From: DASQPA01 sp963757335
Lineage (GTDB): Bacteria > Acidobacteriota > Thermoanaerobaculia > Multivoradales > UBA5704
NCBI GenBank assembly: GCA_963757335.1
Contig: CAVWRJ010000025.1
Location: 1,178,001-1,242,000, forward strand
Reading direction: 5' to 3'
Length of the DNA stretch: 64,000 nt
Below are positions 53,274 through 63,200 of the stretch, piece after piece. Both the position numbers and the translations under genes were made by a program. Positions within the stretch are counted from its first letter, which is position 1. Each line of letters opens with the position of its first letter. Below the pieces are notes generated by a model. That model saw only the letters and a program-made list of their open reading frames with translations, was not told where the DNA came from and did not search any database.

Positions 53274-54281
53274 GTGAGCGCCCCCCTGCGCGTCGCCCTG
53301 GTGGGCGCCGGGAGGATCGCGCGGGTCCACGCCGACGCCCTCGAAGGGAGCGGCGAGGCGCGGCTGGTCGCCGTCGCCGATCCGCGGTGGGAGGCGGCCC
53401 GCGCCCTCTCTCTCGATACCGGCTGCCCCGCCTACGCGAGCGCCGAGGAGATGGTCGCTCGGGAGCGGCCGGAGGCCGCCATCGTCTGCACCCCGCCCTG
53501 CCACCATGCGGCCGTCACCTGCTATTTACTCGGCGAGGGGGTCCACGTCCTCTGCGAGAAGCCGCTGGCGCTCGATCCTGGCGAGGGGGCGGCGATGGTC
53601 GGCGCCGCCGAGAGCGCCGGACGCCGGCTCGTCCTCGCCAGCAAGTACCGCTTCGTCCCCGGGGTCGTCCTCGCCAGGAAGCTGCTGCTCTCAGGGAGCC
53701 TCGGCGATCCGGAGCGGGCGGAGATCACCTTCGCCCAGAAGGTGGACATGAAGGGCCACTGGTATGCCGACCCCCGGGTCTCCGGGGGCGGGGTGCTGGC
53801 CGACAACGGCCCCCACGCCGCCGACCTCCTGCGCTTCCTCTTCGGACCGGTCGAGAGGGTGCACGCGGCCGAGGGGCCGCGCCAGCAGGAGCTGGCGGTC
53901 GAGGAGGCGGTGGAGATCGAGGCGCGGGCCGGCGACGGCGTGGCGGCCCGGGTCCACCTATCGTGGAACGCCGCGGGTGGCGAGACCTACCTGACGATTC
54001 ACGGCAGCGAGGGGACGGTCGAGATCGGCTGGAAGGGCTGCCGGTGCCGGCCCCCCCGAGCGGCGGAGTGGACCCCGCTCGCCCCCGGCTACGACCGGGC
54101 TCAGGCGTTCCGGGCCCTGCACCAGAGCTTCGTCCGTGCCGCCCGCGGCCTCGGCGAGCCCGAGGGGAGCACGGAGGACGCCCTGGCCTCGACCGCCGTG
54201 GTCGCCGCCGCCTACGCCTCGCTCGCCCGCCGGGAATGGGTCCGGGTGGACGGCGGCGCCGGCGCCTCCCCCGGGAGCTAG
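53274..54281 (+). CDS. Gfo/Idh/MocA family oxidoreductase
   Basis: 335 residues from GTG 53274. The N-terminal NAD(P) fold has VALVGAGRIARVHADAL; the family motif EKPLAL and the following ASKYRFVPG segment are present. The C-terminal half has GGGVLADNGPHAADLLRFLFG, with the His/Asp pattern of the catalytic region. Such enzymes oxidise or reduce sugars, inositols or sugar-nucleotide derivatives. No partner gene reveals the substrate. It is convergent with NRPS locus B, whose stop lies ten bases beyond this gene's stop. Confidence 0.93.
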   Translation: MSAPLRVALVGAGRIARVHADALEGSGEARLVAVADPRWEAARALSLDTGCPAYASAEEMVARERPEAAIVCTPPCHHAAVTCYLLGEGVHVLCEKPLALDPGEGAAMVGAAESAGRRLVLASKYRFVPGVVLARKLLLSGSLGDPERAEITFAQKVDMKGHWYADPRVSGGGVLADNGPHAADLLRFLFGPVERVHAAEGPRQQELAVEEAVEIEARAGDGVAARVHLSWNAAGGETYLTIHGSEGTVEIGWKGCRCRPPRAAEWTPLAPGYDRAQAFRALHQSFVRAARGLGEPEGSTEDALASTAVVAAAYASLARREWVRVDGGAGASPGS

Positions 54282-54291
54282 ACGCCGGAAG

Positions 54292-57200
54292 CTAGACGCC
54301 GGGAGCCGGCGCCGGCTCCCGGCGCTCGTTCCCCGCGGATGGAGCGTCGCCCGAGCGTTCCTTGAGCCGCAAGAGCACCCGGGCGATCTTCTCGCTCTGC
54401 CCCGGCCGGGCCTCCGCCGCCACCACCATCTCGGCGAGCGCCGCGACCGTGGGGGTTTCGAACAGCCGGCGCAGGGGGAGATCCACCTGGAAGGTTTTGC
54501 GCACCCGCGATACCAGCCGGGTAGCGAGGAGCGAGTGCCCGCCGAGGCGGAAGAAGCTGTCCTCGATCCCCACCCTGTCGAGCCCCAGCACCTCGCACCA
54601 GATCCCGACCAGGATCGCTTCGAGCGCAGTGCGCGGCGCCACCTGGGAGGACCCGGAGCTCCACTCCGGCGCCGGCAGGGCCTTGCGGTCCACCTTGCCG
54701 TTGGGAGAGAGCGGCAGCTCGGGCAAAGTGACGAAGACGGCGGGGACCATGTAGGCCGGCAGCCGCTCTGCCAGGGAGGCCCGCAGGGTGTCGGGCAGGT
54801 CCGCGGCGCTCTCCCGCGCCACGACATAGGCGACCAGCCGGAGGTCGCCGGGGCGGTCCGCTTGCGCCAGCCGCGCCAGGACCGCCGCCGCCGCGACCGC
54901 CGGATGGGCCGCCAGGGCCGCCTCGATCTCTCCCAGCTCGATCCGGAAGCCGCGCACCTTCACCTGGTGATCGATCCGGCCGAGGAACTCCAGCTCGCCG
55001 TCCGGCCGGAAACGCGTCCGGTCGCCGGTCCGGTAGAGGCGCTCGCCCGCCGGCCCCGCGGGGTCGGGCACGAAGCGCTCGGCGGTCAGCTCCGGCCGGC
55101 CGAAGTAGCCGCGGGCGAGGCCGGCCCCGCCGAGGAACAGCTCTCCCGGCACCCCCAGCGGGGAGGGCCGCAGCCAGCGGTCGAGGACCTCGGCGCGGGT
55201 GCCGGCGATCGGCCGGCCGATGGCGGGCGAGGTTTCGGACGAGCGCGCCTGGAGGGAGAACGTCGAGTAGGTGGTGTCCTCCGAGGGGCCGTAGAGATTC
55301 CACACCCGCTCGATCTGGGGCAGGCCGTAGAGGGCGGCGACCAGCGGCCGCTGCAGCGCCTCGCCCGCCAGGTTGACCGTCCGCACCGAGGCCGGCACCC
55401 CGCCCTCCCGCACCAGCTCCGCCATCGCCGAGGGCACGGTGTTGACGAGCGTCACCTCCCCGGCGGCCGGAAGCGAGGGGAGCGCCAGGGCGTGATCGGC
55501 GAGGATCACCCGGCCGCCCGTCGACAGCGGCACGAAGAGCTCGAACACCGAGAGATCGAAGCAGACGGAAGTCGCAAAGAGCACCCCCGACAGCTCGGCC
55601 GGGCTCCACACCTCCCGCGCCCAGCGCACCCTCGCCACCGCGCTCCGATGCGCCAGGGCCACCCCCTTCGGTTTCCCCGTCGAGCCCGAGGTATAGATGA
55701 GATAGGCGAGGTTGTCCGCGCCGGGAGCCGGCCCCTCCAGCAGTTCCTCCCAGCTCTCCAGGGGGTGCCCGGCACTGTCGAGCAGCACCGTCTGTAGATT
55801 CGATCCCGCCGATATCGCCGGCATCGCCGATCCCGCCGATATCGCCAGCCGCTCGGTCAGCTCCGCCTGAGTGAGAAGCACCCGGGCCCCGGAATCGCCG
55901 AGCATGAGGCTCAACCGCTCGGCCGGATAGGTGGGATCGAGCGGCACGTAGGCCCCGCCCGCCCCGAGGACGGCGAGGAGCGCCACCACCAGGGCCGGCG
56001 AGCGGGTGAGGCAGACCCCCACCCGCTCCTCCGGGCCGACGCCCAGACCGCGGAGCACCGCGGCCAGCCGGGAGGCCCGCGCCTGGAGATCGCCGTAGGT
56101 GAGCCGTTCGCTCCCCGCGATCAGCGCCTCGGCGGCCGGGGTCCGCGCCGCCTGCGCCGCCACCAGCTCATGCAGACAGACCGCGGCGGGCGCCAGCGCC
56201 GCCCCGGTACCCCAGGCCAGCAGCTGCTCCCGCTCCCCCTCCGCGAGGAGCGGGAGCGAGGAGATCGTCTGCCCCGACTCGCTCACCGCTCCTGCGAGGA
56301 GCGCCGAGAACCACCCCAGGAACCGCACCCCCGTCGCCCGCTCGAAGCGCTCCGTGCTGTAGGACAAGGCGCCCGCCAGCCCCCCTTGCGCCCCCTCGGC
56401 GAGAGTGAGGGTGAGGTCGAACTTCTCCATCCCGCTGGCGAGGCCCAGCGGCTCGGCGGCGAGGCCCGGCAGGGCGAGCTTCGGGAGCGGCGCATTCTGA
56501 AGGATCAGCATGACCTGGAAGAGCGGCGAGTGGGCGAGGCTCCGCTCCGGCGCCAGCTCCGCGACCAGCTTCTCGAACGGTACGTCCTGGTGAGCGTAGG
56601 CGCCGAGGGTGGTCTCCCGCACCTGCGCCAGGAGGGCCGCCACCGGCGGATCGGAGGCGAGGTCGGCCGGGAGGGGCAGGGTGTTGACGAAGAAGCCGAT
56701 CAACCCCTCGACCTCGCGGTGGATACGGTTGGCGACCGGCGAGCCGACGACCACCCGCGACTGGCCGGAGAGCCGCGAGAGGAGGGCCTGGAAGGCCGCC
56801 AGCAGCACCATGAAGACGGTCGCCCCCGCGCTCCGGCCGAGCCCGCTCACCCCGTCGCCGAGCGCCGGCGGCAGCGTTACCGGCAGGCTCTCTCCGCGGA
56901 GGCCCTGCACCGGCGGCCGGGGCCGGTCGGCGGGGAGCTCGATCACCTCCGGCACCCCGGCCAGGCGCTCCCGCCACCAGGCGAGCTGGCGCGCCAGCAC
57001 CTCGCCGGCGAGCCAGCCGCGCTGCCAGACGGCATAGTCCGCGTACTGGACCGGCAGCTCCGGCAGGAGAGGCGCGCGGCCTGCGGCCCGCGCGCCGTAC
57101 CCCTCTCCCAGCTCCCGCACGAGAACCCCCAGCGACCAGCCGTCGCTCACGATGTGATGGAGGTTGACGATCAGCAGATGGCTCGCCGGCCGCAGGCGGA

Positions 57201-60200
57201 GGAGGAGGGCCCGGAGGAGCGGCCCCCGGGCGAGGTCGAAGGGGCGCGCCGCCTCCGCCCTCACCAGGCGCCGCGCAACCGCCTCCCCCACTGCCGCGGG
57301 AAGGGCGTCGAGACCGACGACCGGGACGGGAAGCGGGAGCTCCGGCGCCGGCGCGATCCCCTGCTCCGGCCCCTCGGCGCCGGTCCGGAAGGTCGTCCGC
57401 AGCGCCTCGTGGCGGCGGACGATGGCGTCCAGGCTCGCCGCCAGGGCGGGCAGGTCGAGAACGCCGTCGAGCTGAAGCGCCACCGGCATGTTGTAGGCGG
57501 CGCTCCCCGGTTCGAGCTGATCCAGAAACCAGAGCCGCTCCTGGGCGAAAGAGAGCGGCAGGGGACCGGTGCGGGAGGCCGGAGGGAGCGGCACGAGCGG
57601 CGGCGGCGGCGATCCCAGACCGGCCGCGAGCGCCCGCTCGGCGAGACCGGCGAGGCCGGCCACGGTCGGCGCCTCGAAGACCGCCTTGAGCGCCAGCTCT
57701 ACCCCGAAGGCCTCCCGGACCCGGGAGACCAAGCGGGTGGCGAGGAGAGAGTGCCCGCCGAGCGCGAAGAAGCTGTCGTCGACCCCCACCTGCTCGCGGC
57801 CGAGGACGTCCGCCCAGATCCCCGCCATCATCTCCTCGGCCGGGGTGCGCGGCGCTGCCGATGCCACATCCGATCCCTCCGACGCCTGGGGAGCGAGCCG
57901 GGAGAGAGCTCGCCGGTCCACCTTGCCGTTGGGCGACAGCGGCAGGCGGGGGAGGACGACGAAAGCGCCGGGAACCATGTACTCCGGCAGTCGCGCCCGG
58001 AGCGCCGTCCGCAGGGCGGCGGGAGACGGCGCCGGGTCGCCGGCCGCGAGAAAGGCGACGAGCCGCGGGTCGCCAGGGCGGTCCTCGCGCACCAGCACCG
58101 CCACCTCCGCTACTCCCGACCCTTCCGCCCCCGCCGATACCGCCGCCAGGGCGGACTCGATCTCGCCCAGCTCGATGCGGAAGCCGCGCACCTTCACCTG
58201 GTGGTCGATGCGCCCCAGGAAGTCGAGCTCGCCGTCCTCCCGGTAGCGCACCAGGTCGCCTGTCCGGTAGAGCCGCTCCCCGGCGTGCTCCGACCCGGGG
58301 TCGGGGTCCGGCACGAAGCGTTCGGCGGTCAGCTCCGGTCGCCCGAAGTAGCCGCGGGCGAGGCCCGCCCCGCCGAGGTAGAGCTCCCCCGGCACCCCGA
58401 GGGGAGCCGGCTGCAGGCCGCGATCGAGGACGTGGGCTCGAGTGCCGGCGATGGGCCGGCCGATCCCTGGGGCCCGCTGGGCCGACCGCACCTGGAGGGC
58501 GAAGGTCGAGTAGGTCGTGTCCTCCGAGGGCCCGTAGAGATTCCACACCCGCGCGACCTGGGGCAGAGCGTAGAGAGCCCCGACGAGCGGCCGCTGGAGC
58601 GCCTCGCCCGCCAGGTTGACCGTCCGCACCGAGGCCGGCACCCCACCCTCCCGCACCAGCTCCGCCATCGCCGAGGGCACGGTGTTGACGAGGGTCACCT
58701 CTCCCGCGGCCGGCAAGATGGGGAGGGCGAGCGCGTTGTCGGCAACGATCACCCGACCGCCGGTGGAGAGCGGCACGAAGAGCTCGAAGACCGAGAGGTC
58801 GAAGCAGACCGAGGTGGCGAACAGCACTCCCGACAGTTCCTCCGGGCTCCACACCTGCTGCGCCCAGCGCACCATGGCGACCGCGCTCCGGTGGGTCAGG
58901 GCCACCCCCTTGGGGGTTCCGGTCGAGCCCGAGGTGTAGATGAGATAAGCGAGGTTGTCCGCGCCAGGGGCTGACCCGGCGACAGCCGCCGCCTGAGGCT
59001 CCTGAGTTTCGCCTGCCGGGTCGAGCAGCACCACCCGCGCTGCCGGAGCCGGCAGGCGGCCGGTCAGCTCCGCCTGGGTGAGGAGCACCCGGGCCCCGGA
59101 ATCCCCCAGCATCAACCTCAGCCTCTCCGCGGGATAGGCGGGATCGAGCGGCACATAGGCCCCCCCCGCTTCGAGAACGGCGAGGAGCGCTACCACCAGG
59201 GCCGGCGAGCGCGGCAGGCAGACCGCCACCCGCTCCTCCGGACCGACGCCCAGGCCGCGCAGCACCGCCGCCAGCCGGTAGGCCCGCGCCGCGAGCTCGC
59301 CGTAGGTCAGCCGCTCGGTACCTGCGATCAGCGCCTCGGCAGCGGGGGTGCGAGCCGCCTGGGTCGCCACCAACTCGTGCAGGCAGGAGGGCTCGACGGC
59401 AAGGTCCGCCCCGGCGCTCCACGCGAGGAGCTGCCGCCGCTCGCTCTCGGCGAGGAGGGGCAGCTCCGACACCCGGCGCCCGGGTTCTCCCAGGGCCCCT
59501 CCGAGGAGAGCCGCGAACCATCCTAGGAGCCGCTCCGCCGTCCCCCGCTCGAAGAGGTCCGTGCTGTAGGAGAGAGTCCCGGCCAGGTCCCCCTCGCCGC
59601 GCGCCAGGAGGGTGAGGCTCAGGTCGAACTTCTCCGTCCCGCCGCCGAGGGGCGCGGGCTCGGCGGCGAGGCCGGGGAGCGACAGCCGGGGCAGGGGCGC
59701 GTTCTGGAGCGTCAGCATGACCTGGAAGAGCGGCGAGTAGGCGAGGCTCCGCGCGGGCGACAGCGCCTCGACCAGTTTTTCGAACGGCAGATCCTGGTGG
59801 GCGTAGGCTCCGAGGGTCGTCTCCCGCAGCTGACCGAGGAGTACCGCGAAAGCCGGATCGGAGGTCAGGTCCGCGGGGAGGACGAGGGTGTTGACGAAGA
59901 AGCCGATCAGACCCTCGGTCTCCAGCCGGTTCCGGTTGGCGACCGGCGAGCCCACCACCACCCGATCCTGCCCGGAGAGCCGCGAGAGGAGGGACTGGAA
60001 GGCGGCGAGGAGGACCATGAAGGTCGTCGCTCCCCGGCTCCGGCCAAGCCCGCTCACCTCGGCGCCGAGCCCCAGCTCGACCGGCAGGCTGGCGCCCCGG
60101 AGGCTCGCCACCGCCGGCCGCGGACGGTCGGCCGGCAGCTCGAGCACCTCCGGCATTCCCGCCAGGCGCTCCTGCCACCAGCCGAGCTGGCGGGCCAGCA

Positions 60201-63200
60201 CCTCCCCGGCGAGCCAGGACCGCTGCCAGACGGCGAAGTCCGCATACTGGATGGGGAGCGGCGCCAGGGCGGCCGGCCGGCCCTCGGCGAGCGCGCCGTA
60301 GATCTCCCCCAGCTCGCCCACCAGCACCCCCATCGACCAGCCGTCGCTGACGATGTGATGGAGGTTGATCCCCAGCAGGTGCCTGGCCGAGCCCAGGCGG
60401 AGGAGCGACGCCCGCAGGAGCGGTCCCCGGGCGAGATCGAACGGCCGCGCCGCCTCGACTCTAGCGAGGCGGAGCGCCGTCGCCTCCCGATGCCCTTCCG
60501 GGAGGGCCGCGAGGTCGATCACGGGGAGATCCAGCCCACGCTCCGGCGCGATCACCTGGACCGGTCCCTCGGCTCCCGCCTCGAAAGTGGTGCGGAGCGC
60601 CTCGTGCCGGCGGACCACCCCGCCCAGGCTGGCGGCGAGCCGGCCGGCGTCCGGGGTCCCGGTCAGCCAGAGGGCGAAGGGGACGTTGTAGGAGGAGCCG
60701 CCCGGTTCCAGCTGGTCCAGAAACCAGAGGCGCTCCTGGGCGAAGGAGAGCGGCAGCTGGTATTGGGAGGCCCGAGCGGCCCCGGGGAGCGGGACGAGCG
60801 GCGGCGCCGCGAGCCCCAGGCCCCGTGCCAGCTCCAGGTCGGCGAGGGCGGCGAGGCCGGCCACGGTCGGCGCCTCGAACACCGCCTTGACCGGCAGCTC
60901 GACCCCGAACGCCTCCCGCACCCGCGAGATCAGCCGGGTGGCCAGGAGGGAGTGTCCGCCGAGCTCGAAGAAGCCGTCGTGGAGGTCGATCCGCGCGACC
61001 TCGATCCCCAGCACCTCGGCCCAGATCCCCGCCATGACCTCCTCGGCCGGGGTGCGCGGCGCCGTCAGCGAGCGTGGCTCGGCCGCGATCTCAAAGGCCG
61101 GCAGGGCCCGACGGTCCACCTTGCCGTTGGGATTGAGCGGCAGCATGTCGAGCACCAGGAACCCGGCGGGCACCATGTACTCCGGCAGGCGCTCGCGGAG
61201 AAAGGCGCGGAGCTCCGGCACCGCCAGGGGATCGCCCCCCGGCCGCGCCGCCACGTAGGCGATCAACCGCTTCTCCCCGCTCTCCTGGCGCACGAGCACC
61301 GCGGCCTGCTCGACCTCCGGATGGGTGGCGAGCGCCGCCTCGATCTCCCCGGGCTCGATGCGGAAGCCGCGGATCTTCACCTGCGCGTCGATCCGCCCCA
61401 GGAACTCGATCGCCCCTGGGGTCCCGGTCACACTGAAGCGCACCAGGTCCCCCGTCCGGTAGAGCCGCGCTCCCGGGGTGCCGAACGGGCTCGGCACGAA
61501 GCGCTCGGCGGTCAGCTCCGGCCGCCCCAGATAGCCCCGGGCCAGGCCGTCGCCGCCCACGAAGAGCTCTCCCGGAACCCCGGCCGGCGCCGGCCACCCT
61601 CCCCGGTCGAGGACGTGAACCGTGCTGTTGGCGATCGGGCCGCCGATGGCGACCGTCGTCGCCCCCGCGGGCACCGCCACGACCGGGTGCCAGGTGCTGA
61701 AAGTGGTGTTCTCGGTCGGACCGTAGACGTGCAGCAGCCGCGCCGGCCCCCCCGCTTCCAACACCCGCCGCACCAGCTGCGGGTCGACCGCCTCGCCGCC
61801 GAAGAGCAGCCAGCTTAAGGGGTTGAAGGCGGCGGGCTCCTCCCGGGCGACCTGGTTGAAGAGCGCGGTGGTGAGGAAAAGGGCGGTCACCTGCTGCTCC
61901 GCCAGATGCGCCGCGAGCTGCCGGGGCGAGAGCGCCAGGTCACGCTCGATCAGCACCAGGGTGCCGCCGTTGACCAGCGCCCCCCAGATCTCCCAGGTGG
62001 TGGCGTCGAAAGCCGTGTTGGCGAGCTGTGCCACCCGGTCGGCGGCCGCGAGCGGCGCATAGTCGGTCTCCCGGACCAGCCTGACGATCGCCTGGTGCGG
62101 CACGGCGACCCCCTTGGGCGTGCCGGTCGAACCGGAGGTGTACATAACGTAGGCCAGGCTTAAGGGGAGCGCCCTTCCCCGCTCGCCGGGAACGGCGGTG
62201 CCGTCGGCGCCATCGGTCCAGTCCGCCGCGCGGTCCAGGCAGAGCACCTTCGCCGGCAGCGCGGTAGCCGCCGGCAGCAGCTCGCGGAGGCCCTCCTCCG
62301 TCACCACGACGGGCGCCGCGGTGTCGTGGAGGAGAAAGGTCAGGCGCTCGCGCGGGAAGGCGGGATCGAGCGGCACGAAGGCGCCGCCGGCAGCGAGAAT
62401 GGCGAGCATGACGACGACCCGGTCCAGGGGCCGACCCAGGCAGACTGCCACCGGCACCTCGGCGCCGACCCCGAGGGCGGCGAGGTGGAGCGCCAGGCGG
62501 CCGGCTTGCCGGTCGAGCTCGCCGTAGGAGAGCGCCGCTCCCCCGGAGACCAGGGCCACGGCATCCGGGGCGCGCCTCGCCTGCTCCAGGAACAGCTCGT
62601 GGACGGTGCTCTCCCGCGGGTAGTTCGTCGCTCCCCCGCTCCACTCGGCGAGTTGATGGCGCTCGGCGGCGGTGAGGAGGGGCAGGTCCCACAACCGCCG
62701 CTCCGGCGCCGCCGTGGCGCTCGCGAGGAGCTCGCCGAGGCACTCCGAGAGGCGCTCGATCGTCGCCGCCTCGAAGAGGTCGGTGCTGTACTCCCAGATC
62801 CCGATCAGGCCGTCGGGGGTGGCGGCGAGGTTCAAGGTCAGGTCGAACTTCGCCGACTCCCCGTCGAGCTCCACCCGCGAGAGCTCGAGGTCCGGCAGGG
62901 CGAGGGTCCGACTGGGCGCGTTCTGAAGGGAGAAGAGTACCTGGAAGACGGGCGTCCGGCCCGGGTCCCGCTCGGCGGTCACCGCTTCGACGACCTTCTC
63001 GAAGGGCAGATCCTGGTGCGCATAGGCCGCGAGGGTCGTCCTCCGCACTCTCGAAAGGAGCTGCCGGAACTCGGGATCGCCGCTCAAATCCGAGCGCAGG
63101 ACGAGGGTGTTGACGAAGAACCCGATCAGCCCCTCGCTCTCGCGCCGGGTGCGGTTGGCGATCGGCGTTCCCACCGCCAGGTCCTCCTGGCCCGTGATCC

